Source: Sclerotinia nivalis
Taxonomy: Eukaryota > Ascomycota > Leotiomycetes > Helotiales > Sclerotiniaceae
Assembly: GCA_029531795.1 (NCBI GenBank)
Contig: JAPEIS010000006.1
Location: 62,001-126,000, forward strand
Length of the DNA stretch: 64,000 nucleotides
Reading direction: 5' to 3'
Position numbers and translations under genes: made by a program. The notes beneath the pieces were generated by a model. It was not told the origin of the DNA and ran no database searches. It worked only from the letters and a program-made list of their open reading frames with translations. The stretch's first letter is position 1; each line of letters opens with the position of its first letter. This document shows, one piece after another, positions 1 through 12,794 of the stretch.

Positions 1-1185
1 TCTAGAATTTATCCATTAGACTGGTACTGCATACCTTCTAATATCTGCAGAGGGACTTACTTAAAAGCTTGCGCGTAGAGTCTGTCCCAATCGGAAATAC
101 TACCAAAAAGTCCACGAATGTGAATAAAATCAAAGTAATTTGGCGGATAGGTCCATTCTTCTGTAACATCATCTATCTCGAATCTTATGAGGGGCTGGTC
201 AGTCATTGCAGAAGTACTGTTGTTTCAACTGTCGAGTATTTTACCTGCAATTTGGTGGTACCACTAACGTGGTCAAAGTCAGCATATGTGCAAGGAGAAG
301 TTAGAAGCTGCAAGATGTGAAGTCGTACAAATATGACGACCATCTTCATGGCAGAAGATGTTTGGAACTTAGTCGGGAGTTTAGGAGTGGGGGAGTACTC
401 AAACCTAAGAATTAAAAACGGCTACTTACTGTCTGGTTGGATTGGTGATAAGTCTGTCCCAAGAACCGATGCATTTGGGAAAAGGTCAGCAAAGTCAATT
501 GCCCATATTCCCGTGCCAGTTCCAAGATCTAAAACTCGCTTTCTATCGTGTTAGTTCTTTTTGTGAACACTCCTTGGACTTAGCTTGGTGCGGTTTTACC
601 TCGACGTTATCCGGTATTGGTGCCACATACAAGGCGCCATCCAGCATCGATAGGTATCGTCGATGACTTTAATATTGTCAACAGCCTTCATTTCTGTACA
701 CTGAGGAAATATCATCGAGTTACCTGATGTCTATTTGCTCATTTTGCAATTCATCGTTGGGTTGCCTGTTGAGGGTCAGATCTCATAGTCCATTGAGACG
801 AAACAATCAAACAGGTGAAGACATCACAACTAGTCACTTACCAATAGGCTCCTTCTCTATATGCCTGGTACCTTCTACCGTTTTCAACCCTAAAGGCCAT
901 GGCACTCGAATCTATTGAATAAGTATCACCTGCTCTATCATTTGCCAGTGTTAACTGCCATTCGTTCGTGACCCCTCTTACTATTGGCCTCAACAATTTC
1001 TCAGAAACGTAGTAGCTTACAGATCATCTTCTTCGGAAGAATAGCTACGGGCAGTAAGGACGGCTTCCTAAAAATGAGACCTATTAGTATTCCATACGCA
1101 CATGTGAAGATCGTCATCCAGAAAGGGATATATGCCGAAGTATTTGTACCTCTTCTTTGGTGTCATCGTTTTCTAATGTAGTCAT
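1..1185 (-). CDS. LaeA-like SAM-dependent methyltransferase, 3' end cut by window edge
   Basis: This is a class I methyltransferase of the fungal LaeA/TAM-like family, whose members act in the nucleus or cytosol and often influence secondary metabolism. Eight exons join in one frame: 1185-1150, 1067-1021, 976-842, 765-724, 666-600, 538-430, 263-245 and 183-61, followed by a GTAAGT donor, so the gene continues beyond base 1. The model gives 192 residues plus a split codon. Visible family landmarks are the N-terminal [15 protein letters not shown] block, the SAM-binding motif [17 protein letters not shown], the SPIQP motif, and [10 protein letters not shown] followed by [13 protein letters not shown]. 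No single reading frame shows this gene because the exons are small. The start ATG and first two exons are the least certain part. The specific substrate cannot be told from sequence. Confidence 0.85.
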
Positions 1186-4100
1186 AATTCTCGTCGACTA
1201 CTACAATATTTCCAAAAAAAAATCAAAAAATCAAAAAAAAAGATATGGCAGTTCGTGACAGTAATATGTAGCACTGTAAAACTTTTGCAACACACAGTTG
1301 AGGAAGATCAATTCAACGTAAGGCAAGTCCGATGGGAATGGGGAAAATGCCAAAATCCCAAGAGACGAATTCCCGGGTCCTGCGCCATGTCTTAAAATCT
1401 CACTGACCAGGGGACTGTGGTTCGGGTAAAACTTTCTGTGGGAAAACTAAAATGTGTGAGGCGGGCCTGAAAATGAACTCTGATTAATGCGTTGGCATAA
1501 GTTCAAGCCTAGAATATCTGGAAATACGGGGTATTATTCCAATGGTAAAATGGAAGAATGAATCCGTCACTTAATTCAACGGGTTGCAGTGTCTAAACGA
1601 ATGAAAGATGGGGGATAGTTTTTGAAATCAGGGATTATTTTTGGGGATGAAGGAGGGGTTCATAGTTATCCCAGTCATTTCATGCATTGACCCGTTAAAG
1701 TAAAATAAGCCGACCTTCCCGGTTTACTGGGTCGGCCGTCTCCAGAGGCGTGGGTTCATGACAACTAATAAAGGAGTACGGATTAGTTACTTACATATGT
1801 ATGATCAATAACGGAATTGTATCCCATATTGATAGGAAATACTACATATTCCCTAGTGCATACATCGAACTCCAGGAGACTGCTGTATCTTTTCTGCACC
1901 TCATACATGGTTGTGAGGACAACACTCCACTGAAAGTTGCGGAAAAAGTAAAGATTTCCCTCGAAAAAAACGAATTAATTCGTTCGATTGCATAGTAGTG
2001 CACCAAGAGATTTGTCAACTTTATAGCTCCAATGCGCATCTGCCGCTCGTAATTCCTGCACCAAGCCCGAGGCAGTGGGGAAAGAGAAAGACATATCTCT
2101 TGGAGCATTAGAGGAATCGTCTCTAAATTCCCCAAAATTATTCTAAGATTACCAAAGTATGCAACGCATTCCGATTACCAGTACCCCGTTCACCGGCCTG
2201 CGGGAAATCTAAACTTTAACCATGTTGTCGGAAATTGTTAAGACTTGGCTGACCGGGAACTCTTTCATGGTCCGAGACATGACCGGAGATAATCTTCCAG
2301 TCCAGTTTGACATCAAAAAGTTTTAATCCAAGGCAATGAATCGATGTTCCACGTATAACTAGATAGGTGAGTTTCACGAATCACTTTCAATTATAGTCTC
2401 AACTTTCCTCTCAATTGAAAGTCCATGAGTTGACGAGCAACTTGGCTCAGCGCAGGCCTGCATACTCCCCCCTGTACATTCTTACAGCCGCGTCCCATTC
2501 GTGCATAACAGTATGCATCGGATACCAAGATCATACTCCGCACCGACATTCATCAGATGCTAGTTCTGACAAGTGCTGACAACTTCGAAATTCCCTCACG
2601 TCCCGAAGGATTCTAAAGCTCGTCTTGTAAGGCATTTCTCAAATGGGCTCTCAGTTTGAATCGTCCGTTGTAGCAATACAAGAACTTGGAATATTTGATA
2701 ACCGATTGTATAAGGCAAAGCTTCATTCCAAGAAACACGATCAGAGCAACTTTTATGCATGAATTTTAGATGAGCTGGCCGTTGTCATTTTGTAGTGGTC
2801 TGATCTATCAAATACCTAGGACAAATGTACCATCGGCATCTGCATCATCGTTGTGAGAACACTTAGCACTGAATGGCCAATGAATATATCAAACAGCCAC
2901 ATAGCAACGTTACACGCCATTTGACACTAATTCGCGCAAACACTCAGGTCTCACGTATGCCTGCCTATTGCGGTGAGTCGTACAGGTAAATGATGCCATG
3001 GATTTGGATGAAGCCCGTCATATCACACCACCCACTTCATGTTTTAGCTGGTCATTATTCTTCATCCTGGGAGATCCTTAGATTTGAACTTGCTCCGAGT
3101 TTATTCATAGTCAAGAATGAGTTCGCTCATCTCTTGGTTAAAAATTTCACTAATCTCTGGCATTACTACACTGCGGAAGTCTGCACGCTCATTTACAATA
3201 GTGCACTCGATACTAATAAAATTCTCAAGCCATTAGCCAATCAAGTTTATCCACATAAGAATCAGAGCGGAAACTATAGGCCCGAGGCCGAATATACTGA
3301 GGATTCACAATAGCCAGTGACTCTCGCGCGGACGTTAATCCTCTTCGAAATTGGGCAAGTGGCAAGGATGGCCACAGTGGATTGTCGTATATCTACGAAT
3401 CAACCCCCAATACTCTCCACTTATCTTACAGACACTGCGGTAAACATTAATGAGTCTCATTTAGACGAAGATCATCCAATGTTCGAAGCGTGATGTCTGC
3501 CTTTCTTCATCCCGATCACGACAAGTGATTCCTACCGGGTAATGTGTGCTGCCCCTTTAAGATGCTCACGTATAAATTGAAGTGCTATGAAATGTTTCTA
3601 TAACCTAGCATTACTCCACACAATAGCCACAAAATCTCAAAACCAAAGTAATAAGACGAATGTTTGTCTTACTGATTATTCACTTCCAGACATTGTAGCC
3701 TAGGTCCCATTATCATACTAGCTATTAAGCATTCCCTTTACGAGAGATCATTAAGAAGATAGAAAGGATACAACTATATTTGCCTGGATCATCAAATCTT
3801 CATGTCTTCCGGATTCCTGTGATTAAACAAGCCACACAGTACCTCTATCTCTCCGTGATTCCAATGTAGACAAAGCCACTTTACACAAGAGTTCAAGACG
3901 CTGAGAAAAGCAGCTCGGATCCGAGATTATCAGTTGGACTGTATCCATTCTTCTGAGAGCTTAAAGCATTGACTTTGAGCGGTGAGAGGCCCTGTGGATT
4001 TCTTGAGCGGCAGGCTTTGAGACATGAACTCGGGTGATGAGAAATCAAACACTCAGAGCAATACATGAAAACAAAAAAGGTCTTAGAGCAACATTTCCTC

Positions 4101-5500
4101 AGCGTAAAGCATCCAAAAGTACAACTTCGGAAGATTCATTTAGAACTTCGTTCCAATCATCTCGGCCAACTTAGACCGATCGAAGGGAAGAACAATTCTG
4201 CTTCATCATGGTCAATGAAGTAACAGCATAGCTTGTGACGCCTCACGAACTCGCAGTGGGATCAATATGCCAGTTCCAAGAACCAGCACCACAACTTCCT
4301 CCACAAAGCGTCGGGTCATCTTACATATCTGCCCCTTATATTACCGCCAACAGATCCAGCAAAATGTATGCCTCGAAAAAAGCAAGTAATGATACGCAGG
4401 GAAGCTTCACCATCAATCCTTCGATAGGCTGGTAGGTGAAACCTAGCACAGTTCAATGACATTACTTGTCTTGGCGTATTTGTTTTACACACCAAACAAG
4501 AACAAATGCCCCTGAGGCTATCGCGCCGGTTGCATCTAATTCACAGCGAATACAGAAACAATATTTCGTAACGGAAGACCCGAGTATCCTTTTTTGCTAC
4601 TTTTCAACGGAAGTGGATACCTTTACCTAATTCGGTAACCGAATGTTTTTACATAGTACTCATATGGAATGTGGGATTTTTTGTTTCATGTTACTTGATC
4701 GTGCGAGAATCGATAAAGATTCCACCGGCTTACTATTTTCAAGTTGTCAAGCTCACAGGTACGTTCCGTGGCTAGTTATCAAGAGTTCTAATTTATGGAC
4801 ACTATTTAAAGGTATAAAGTACGCAATGTAGTATGGAAAGCCTGATGCAAAGTCCAGTGAGAAAATAGATACATATCACTACGTATTTCCTGCTGCGTCA
4901 CTCTGGTTTGGGCGTGCGATAAGATCGGTCCTCGGTACTGTCAAATACTGTATAGTTAGCTGCATTGGCAAAAAGGCAGATACTGGCTTCATGGGCTGGG
5001 CATGAGAACATCGAGAGTTTCTGGATATCATGCGCACATAGAGATTTTTGGTATTTACAAGCATAATAAACAACTGCACCCTCCCTGTCATCTAACACTT
5101 CTCCGTATCCGGTTGTAGACTTTCTTATCGCTCCATATTCCATACCAAGCAAAGCAAAGCAAAATAGACTATGGCGAACGTTGCTAGCACGCTAGTATCT
5201 TCGTCCGCAAAGGTGCAATGCGCAGTGGTATTGAGCCACGAGATATTTCATGGAATCATGGATCATGGAAGCGCGTGGCTACATGGTTCTCAAATCTGGC
5301 AGTGAAATTTAACTTATGGCTGATGAAGGATTATTTGTTGATCTGAAATTCTACTCGCCGAGGGGAAATGATCGCGAAGTTCGAAATGGATTAGACCGCA
5401 GTTGGAAGTAAGCGCAAAAGCAATGTAACAGCAAGCTTACCTGTGGTTATCAATAGTTATATAAAGAACTGAAACTTACATATATCCTGTGCGTCCACTC
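1186..5500. other. Intergenic or unrecognised stretch
   Basis: I find no ORF here that I can link to a family. Short open frames exist on both strands (for example 1842-2135 minus and 2990-3313 plus), but they lack recognisable motifs and overlap one another. The methyltransferase just upstream consists of tiny exons, so a similarly fragmented gene could be hidden here; I tried joining segments near 5450-5580 on the minus strand and could not get a consistent frame. Confidence 0.4.
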
Positions 5501-6631
5501 CAATGTCTACATCACTCCTTCCCCCACTACATTCTACCGACCTTTCAGTTTAGCTCAACTACTCCATCGGATCACAGCTGAATTTTCCCTCTGTAATGCA
5601 AATATCCCGAGATAATTAATTATTGATTCCGGATTGAACGTTGATACCTACTAGAATTACGTTTCATCAGTATACAAAAGGGAAGACACCGTGCGGTGAG
5701 TTGTGAGTGACTCTGTTGTTGCGATTAGCGAAATTCGAGAAGGAAAATACCTAATGATGATGCCATAAGAGCCAGCCAAGTGTTTGCTCTGTTTGTTGTT
5801 AGCTGAGAATAATTTCAATATGGCTAGGGTAAACTGGGAAGGTGGTAAAAACAGGATGGAGATGTCCGAGGTGCGGAATAGCATGATGAAGCTATGATGT
5901 CAGCTGGGCGAAGGGGTGAATTGAGCTGAGGTTATAAGGTTGATGACCACCAGATACAGGTGAATGAGAGAGTTGGGCAAACAGAATATACTTCCACGAG
6001 ATGAGAGCGAAAATACTTGGCTCAATTTGCAAGCCCGCTCAAGCAGAGAAATATAAAAATACGTCTCGCGAGGTCCACATGTTTCAATGAGGAGGTTTTG
6101 TACATGCGATTTGAGCTTGTTCATGTGAATGGTTGACTGAGATGAAAATAGCTATGAACAAGATCATGATACAATAGATGTGTGCAATTTTTTGTCATCC
6201 TTACAAAGACTGTAATGGTGGTATAAACATCAAAAAGAGATCGTGAATTTTCCCAAACCAAAGTCTCGAAGAACAGTGGGCGCATAAATGATAGAAAGCG
6301 GGAATTGCCTACGGAATGATGTCGTGTTGAAGCTGAAAGCATCTTGATTAACAAGCGTTTTATCTCACGGTAAATCATGTCCACAGACAGATAGATATGT
6401 GCCAAGACATGAATTTTGTATGTGCAAGTCAGCTTTGACAGTGCTGCTGACATTTCTTGGGGGACATCAAAATATGAATTCTGGTCAACATTCGAGGTTC
6501 GAGGAGAGGCCCATGAATAGAGCTCTGTACATAAATACAATAGAAAAAAAAAAGAAGTCAAGTTCGTGGTTAGCAGTTAGGGATCTGGAATGCACTTACA
6601 TCTCCACCACATATATCCCAACTGGCCACTA

Positions 6632-6690
6632 CTCATGAGGATCAAACCCGTAGCGGGCCTGCGCCAGCTTACTGCACCACAGATATGGGA
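6632..6690 (-). repeat. tRNA-like (SINE-type) relic, copy 1
   Basis: Read on the minus strand, a GTGGTGCAGTAAGCTGGC segment resembling a tRNA A box is followed about 30 nt later by GGGTTTGATCC, one base from the B-box consensus GGTTCGATCC. The segment does not fold as a complete tRNA that I can see, so it is more likely a degenerate tRNA-derived SINE or tRNA pseudogene than an active gene. Confidence 0.3.
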
Positions 6691-6844
6691 TGCCCACTAC
6701 ACAAGTTGCCTAACTAAAGCTTTTATGGGTTAATTGGGGGGGGGGAGCTAAACCCGCCGTTGCGGGGAATCTACGATATACCTATCCTTTTCTCCCCTAA
6801 TGACCCTTGGTGCTCGGGAGCTCTTTGTACGCATCTTAGTGGCC

Positions 6845-6935
6845 GCCCTCCAGGGATTTAACTAGAGATTTTGTTAGTGAGTTATTTTGTATGTCAATTA
6901 CGCGAAGCGCGCGTTTGACCACTAGACCATGAACT
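6845..6935 (-). repeat. tRNA-like (SINE-type) relic, copy 2
   Basis: On the minus strand the sequence begins with TGGTCTAGTGGT, a strong tRNA A-box match of the tRNA-Pro/Asp/Glu type, followed by CGCGCGCTTCGCG, and ends with AGTTAAATCCC at the spacing where a B box would lie. The anticodon region is not recognisable. It lies about 200 bp from copy 1, which suggests one decayed SINE or two insertions. Confidence 0.3.
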
Positions 6936-9900
6936 TTAACTTCATTTATTTGTAGGAAGCCATCGTACTATGAAATATATGGTACTATGGTATGTTTGGT
7001 GCGAGGAAAGTGAATATATGTTGGCTGTACGGCAATGAAGATGGCTGCTCGGTCATGAGAAATGAGCCGAAGCGGCGGGGCTGACCACGGGCAAATATGT
7101 GTTTGATAATTTCTCGGCTTCCAATCTGGCTCACTTCAGGAAGGTGGGAGAAGTTGAGAATGAAGTGAGTGAGTCGCATATCGTTTTCGAGATCGACTTT
7201 AGATCACTACCTCCTGCTTTAATGAAATGAAGTGCAATCAAACAGTCAGCTATGCTTCAATCTAAACATTCAGGCTCCAAATTCCGAATCGTATTCAGTG
7301 AGTATGATTCGTTGAAGAAGACATGGCGGAGTAGATGAGAATATCTCCAGCGGCAATGAAGCAGAATTACAAATGACCTGAACAAGTAGGATGGTACTTC
7401 ACCTCACTACCTTCGAGTCTTCTCACTTCATGATTCATTTCGCTCTTCTGCATTACGCATGTGTTCTTTGTCCGCTTTGTATGCTCAGTCCCTTTCAGTT
7501 TGTCAACTTCAGAAGGGCAGTTCGTTCCGTAAAGTCACCTTCGACTCCACGAAATTCCCCTGAATATGAATACTAGAGGTGATTATCTTACCTGGAGTGG
7601 ACAAATCTTGGGAGCCGCGGTACCTCAGCATTGAAGACCATTTTATTTATCCCACCGAGTGGTACGAAAGTAGAACAAAAAAGTACAAGTGGAGATAAAC
7701 ATGAACAAAAGGGTGCTAGCAATCTGACAAAATAGGTATTGGATATACTCTCTGATCATTTAAATGGATTACTTACAATTTCGGGAGCGCCAAAGTTTGT
7801 GCTTGCTTAAATCATTGGAAATCTAACGATCTAACTCCCCTGCTGGTGCTTTGTCTCACTCCTTGGGAAGATCCTCAACTCATACTTTTTGAATCCGGCA
7901 ATCATGAGTCTGCTGGATATAGAAACAAAACTCGATAGTAAAGAGCTTTTTGCCAAAAGGAATCATGATGTCTTAGTCCTCGACCACTCAATCCCTCGAC
8001 TCCTAGGAGGGGAGAGAAGGTATACGACCTCAGATGGGCCACGTCGGCCCACGTGACGTGTTGTGGTTACTCAAAATGGATTACCCCGCACCAAAGTCAT
8101 CTCATATGCAATGCGACATGCATGGGGGAAAAGGCAAGGGCAAGATGAACTGAGAAACAATAATTCAATTGGTAACTTCACAAACCTTTTCATCCTTTTC
8201 CATCTGTTCATCCTTTTCGTCCTTTTCATCCATTTATCTTTCACTCCCGCCATGAAAAATACCCAACAATTCGTGAAGTCCTCGGTATAGCCTCAAGAAG
8301 GAAAGGCCTAACTTCTCCAAACATCTGCTTCATCTCCAGTTTCTTTGATATTCCGCACGGCACGGACTGATCGGAGTCGTCGGAATCCATGGAGTGAGAA
8401 TAGTATCTTAACTTTGAATTCAGGGCAAAATTAGTACGAATCTCCCGTACACCTGGAAGCCATCGCACATATACTATATTGGCCCACGAAATCTTCCCTT
8501 GATACGATTCCAAATGCCCAGAGATACTGCACCTGGACACGAACAAACCCCAATTGCATGTTTAACAATTCAAAGAGGTTTGTGTTGTATTGATACATTT
8601 TGCGGAGACCTACCGTCAACGAAATGGGCGTTATTGCGACAAAAATTGCAAAGATCATGTCTCTCCCCAAAGGTCTAAAGATTAAAGTGTCTTCTGTTTC
8701 CTTCTCATTTGATGTATTCTTTTTTACTTTTTTCGCAAGCTAATATTTGCAACGATGGTACGTTCGTGATGAAATTATAGGTCGTCTCCCAATAGTGATT
8801 GATGGTGGAATGTTTATCGCCAGAAAGGAACCCTCGGAATCTACAATCAAATCATTGAAGCTTTAGAATGCCCTAAATTAAATCGATTACAGGCTTCGTC
8901 CACAACGCTTGGCAGGTACAAATTACCAACCCAACGAACGAATCTAACCCAGCAAACCCAACAACTCAAAATCCTCAAATCGATTTCACCCTATCGACGG
9001 TTTTATGGTTCGTGATTAAGATATATCTATCCTTCGTACTATCGAACTGTCTTGTCGAAACGGAATCGAGTCGGCTTCATAATCGTGTGCTAGTGACACG
9101 TGAGGATACCGATATGCGTGCGATATGCAATGGCTTCCTTCATTTCCGAAAGTAACCTCGGGGAAATGGATTTCTTTTACGAGACGTGGTTCTGGTTTCA
9201 ATATTAAGTACCTTCTGGACATTTCAAGTGGCGGACACTTGCTTAATGTTCCAGTGGTAAAAAGCCTAGTTCGGACCTTCTAGTGATAGATAATAGCTAT
9301 CATATCCTAGTGGATCCATCGCTATGGGTCTTGAAGACTTGAAGACTGTGTTTAGCCCCCCACGAAGGCCCCTGCTGGTGGATTTTATACTTTTTTTTTT
9401 TTTCTGTTGATGATATGAGTGAAAGTGGGCAGGATTATTCCGAAATTCAGAGTTCATTCAATGTTTTAGTTTGGTTTCTATTAGGTATTTAGTGTGTACA
9501 GTCAAGAGATGATTTTTTAAATTACAGGAAAAATGGAAAGCCACCTTGGATTCACGAGTAGTTTTTACCAAGCACGCTTACTGCCTGCAAACAAAATCCG
9601 AAATTTTCCGACGGGATCCAGGGGCCAGCACAACAAAATAAACCAAAATTCATATTGTACAAAGATGGGTTTACGGGTCGATTCATGATACATCAACATT
9701 CCAACAGGGTCCCGTTTCTTAATCCAAGCCTCTTTCGTATTATCAGTCCCTATAAAAAGTGGGATTTTGATCTTCTAAAATGACTCGTGGCATTTTTGGT
9801 GCATTTACGGCTCACGATAGCTGAGTAGCTCAGGACAAGTCAGGCGCGGAGCCTCGGGGCAAGATTTTACTGTGTGACCATGCGACAAGGGTGAAAACTC

Positions 9901-10580
9901 AACGACCATCAAGAACATTGACGACATAGCCAACACTCAGGCAAAACGAATATTGGGATTGACATCGGGTGGTCAGATAGTCATGACAGCCATGGATTGG
10001 AATCGACAAGACCTGATTCCAGTGAATCGAGTGTAAATTTTCTTCTTAACTGCATGATTGACTCTTCATCCTTGTTGAGCTTGTGTAACAACTCGGAAGA
10101 TTCTTAGGTGAGACTATGTATTCAACGGTTCGATCAAGGAAATCAGTGCAAACGTCTACCCAAGGAGAAATCAAGTGGAAAGTAGAACCTTCCGTAACTA
10201 ATTCACTCGGAGAATTGTTCTTTTTTGTCATGTCCCCACCATCCCGGTATTTTCTCTTGAGGACGTCTCATCGCTGGGAATCCACTCCTTTCTTTTTTAA
10301 TCCTTTTACTCCATAGCGCGGTATTGATGTCGGATGAGATATAAACTCTCAGCCTTGCATTTCAGTCATGGTAATCTTTCACCACCTCTGATAGGAGGAA
10401 ATCATAAATCGAGCGGGCTGACCCACATATAGCCACGAAATTTCACAGATTAGGGACGGCACAGTCCATATTCTTAGTATATATACTAAACTCAGGAACT
10501 TCCTGGATATTCAGGAAGAAGGAATTGACACCGACTATTAAACCGAGCTAAGATCGAAAAAGTGTCCTTAGCTCATTTTT

Positions 10581-10735
10581 TCTTGATTCTCCTTCCGCCC
10601 TTCCCATTCTTTCCCACACACACACCAAGTCACAAAACTTCTTTTGCTTGTCAACACTCGAAGTCTTCATCTCCACTCACATACACCTATCTCCAAAAAC
10701 CTCATTTTTGAGTCTACTTCACACACATCAATACA
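10581..10735 (+). promoter_or_regulatory. Pyrimidine-rich promoter/5' UTR of ATP synthase subunit 9
   Basis: A CT-rich tract (about 10583-10615) followed by an ACAC-rich, CT-rich leader runs up to the ATG. Such tracts are common directly upstream of highly expressed filamentous-fungal genes. No clear TATA box is seen close to it. Confidence 0.35.
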
Positions 10736-11380
10736 ATGGCCGCTCGTGTTGCTCCTAAGATGGCTTCCCTCATGGGATCTGCCTCCGCAAAGGTTGCCCG
10801 CCCAATGGTTCGATCCAACCTTGGTGCTCAACGTACCTTCACTGGTAAGATTTAAGCTCTTTGATACCTTCCTGTCATCAATCATCAATTGAGCTTTCAT
10901 CAAGCTTCAACAACTATCAATATAGCTTCAATTTTATTACGATTCAATACATCTATTATTGTCTTCAGCATATACCTATCGACGAAATTCAATGGATAAA
11001 GACCACCTCGCTAACAAAATTTTCTTCCCCACACAGCCATGAGCAAGACCTCCAAGACCGCTTTCCAAGCCGTCAAGCGTCAACAAACCAGCCAAATCCT
11101 CTCCAAGACCACCCAATTCTCCGCCCGCCGCCCATACTCCTCTGAAATGGCCAACGCTCTCGTTCAAGCTTCCCAAAACCTCGGTATGGGAGGTGCCGCT
11201 ATCGGTCTCGCTGGTGCCGGTGTTGGTATCGGTCTCGTCTTCGCTGCTCTCTTGCAAGCCGTTGCCCGTAACCCAAGCATGCGTGGTCAACTCTTCTCCT
11301 ACGCCATTTTGGGTTTCGCTTTCGTCGAGGCCATCGGTCTTTTCGATCTCATGGTTGCTATGATGGCCAAGTTCTTGTAA
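10736..11380 (+). CDS. atp9: ATP synthase subunit 9 (c-ring proteolipid), mitochondrial precursor
   Basis: This is the proteolipid that forms the proton-translocating c-ring of mitochondrial F1Fo ATP synthase in the inner membrane. Two exons (10736-10844 and 11037-11380) are separated by a 192-nt GTAAGA...CACAG intron and encode 150 residues. The first roughly 70 residues form an Arg/Ser-rich mitochondrial presequence; RRPYSSEMANALVQAS marks the processing region. The mature part has two hydrophobic hairpin helices, the glycine-rich GAGVGIGLVFAALLQ segment, the polar RNPSMRGQL loop and the proton-binding Glu (about residue 134) in FAFVEAIGLF. Length matches other ascomycete nuclear Atp9 precursors (about 145-150). 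A long antisense open frame over exon 2 is only a shadow. Confidence 0.97.
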
Positions 11381-12794
11381 ATGTGTCATTATGGTTTGAT
11401 GAAGTGGGGAGGAAGTGTGTATAAATATGGTGGATGGAGATGGGGAATGATGGTGGTGGTATAAATCAACGGTGCATTGTTACGTTACGGGCATTGCATG
11501 CGGTTGCACATAGATGGTTTGGATCGATGGTATAGAAAGATCGATGCATTTTATAGACGGATTTCCTCTCTTCTCCCGACATTAGAGCATAGAATTTCTA
11601 GATTAGACGAACATACAGACAGATGATGAATTACCTCCCTCCAAGGGTAGTTCCTGTAAACTATCAATTGAAGAACGTATACCTATCTTTTCACCTGTGT
11701 TGTGCATGTGAGAGATTTAATCTAGAACTTAGACTCGGGTCTTGATTATCTAGGGCCGCGGCTGGGGATTTGAACGCCAGCAATATTGATTGTTTACATT
11801 TCGGGGTATATCGGGTGAAAATTTTTCACTTGGTGTTTCCCGGGGGGTGGGGGGGGGTTGTTATGAAGGAGGGATCCATCTATCCTTGTTATCTATCGAT
11901 AAGGGTTGAGGACTGAGGTTATCATCGAGAAGCGATAACGTGATATTCACGTGTAACCAATCTCATTTTGAATACGCCCCCAGGTGCTGTCACTTGAAAG
12001 TTTCTTTCTACTCCCTTCGCTCCAGTTATGAGTACTCTCGCTTTGGTACATTTTGGATAGACCAATTAAATCATCCCCTTGCAGGAATTTAGGTCCAAAC
12101 ACTTTTACTGCATACTAACCGCCGTGTTGAGAAGACATTATGGATACCAAGTAGAGTAAAGTTTTTCTTTAGTTACAACAACAATGGGTTCGATCCAGTG
12201 TCAATTTACTCGATTCAAACTCTTGATGCTGGGCCACAATTGGGATTGTGGAGTGGGATCATATCTGGCTAGGCGTGGGACACGTTGGGGCAGAGAAATG
12301 ATGCTTGTGAGGCGCTTGGTTATCTACGAAGATTATTACGTGCTGCGTTGCGTTCTGTGTTATCATGTACTCTCCGACTGTAGTACATATGTACTGAGCA
12401 CCGGCAAAAGCTATGAGTTCACCAAAAATCTGGAGCCATGGGAACATGATGTGGTTAAGCGAAAACAAGTCTCCGACAGTCCGCTTCTGACATGAGAAAT
12501 AGCGGCCTAGAATAGAAGTAAGAAACACATAAGATTTATGGACGAATGAACATCATTTAATCTAGTATTTGAAATATTATCTTCTTATTGAAGTCATGCA
12601 TATGAAGATGCTAAGCCACGCGCCAACCCAAAACAGAATCATCATGAAAGCAGAGGTGGCATCACCTCTCACCAAAAAGGGAAAGATAACTGAAGCCAAA
12701 CGCTATCCAGTACAGCCCATAACCATGTAAACCCTACGCTATTCTATGCAAAACATTCCCTGTGCCTCAATACTTTCATTCCATCAACATTCGG
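11381..12794. other. Intergenic
   Basis: No supported gene. It contains a poly-G run with one interruption near 11838-11857 and two overlapping ORFs of about 90-100 codons on opposite strands at 12184-12528, neither with recognisable motifs. A T-arm-like segment (minus strand CTGGCGTTCAAATCCCCAG, about 11771-11789) recalls a tRNA 3' half but nothing else of a tRNA is present. Confidence 0.4.

Larger units (their letters stand above)
5501..10580. other. Gene-poor stretch without recognised genes
   Basis: Open frames in this stretch are short or of low complexity (the 146-codon minus frame at 6121-6561 included) and none shows a family motif. Poly-G (about 6736-6746), poly-T (about 9392-9403) and a CACGTG palindrome near 8047 were seen. 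The tRNA-like segments between 6630 and 6940 are listed separately. Confidence 0.4.

Noticed and set aside
4879..5152. Minus-strand ORFs with RKSTTGYGEVL, reminiscent of the copia RNase H end
   Set aside because: Only a few residues resemble the copia motif and the following sequence does not fit the family.
6121..6561. 146-codon minus-strand ORF
   Set aside because: Composition is irregular, no motif or homology is recognised, and no neighbouring exons join to it.
10976..11389. 137-codon minus-strand ORF over the ATP synthase subunit 9 gene
   Set aside because: It is the antisense shadow of the well-supported subunit 9 exon 2 and has no family motif.
11755..11800. T-arm-like sequence suggesting a tRNA gene on the minus strand
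   Set aside because: No acceptor stem, D arm or anticodon arm could be found around it.
12184..12528. Two opposed ORFs of about 90-100 codons
   Set aside because: They overlap on opposite strands, carry no motif, and lie in an otherwise empty intergenic region.
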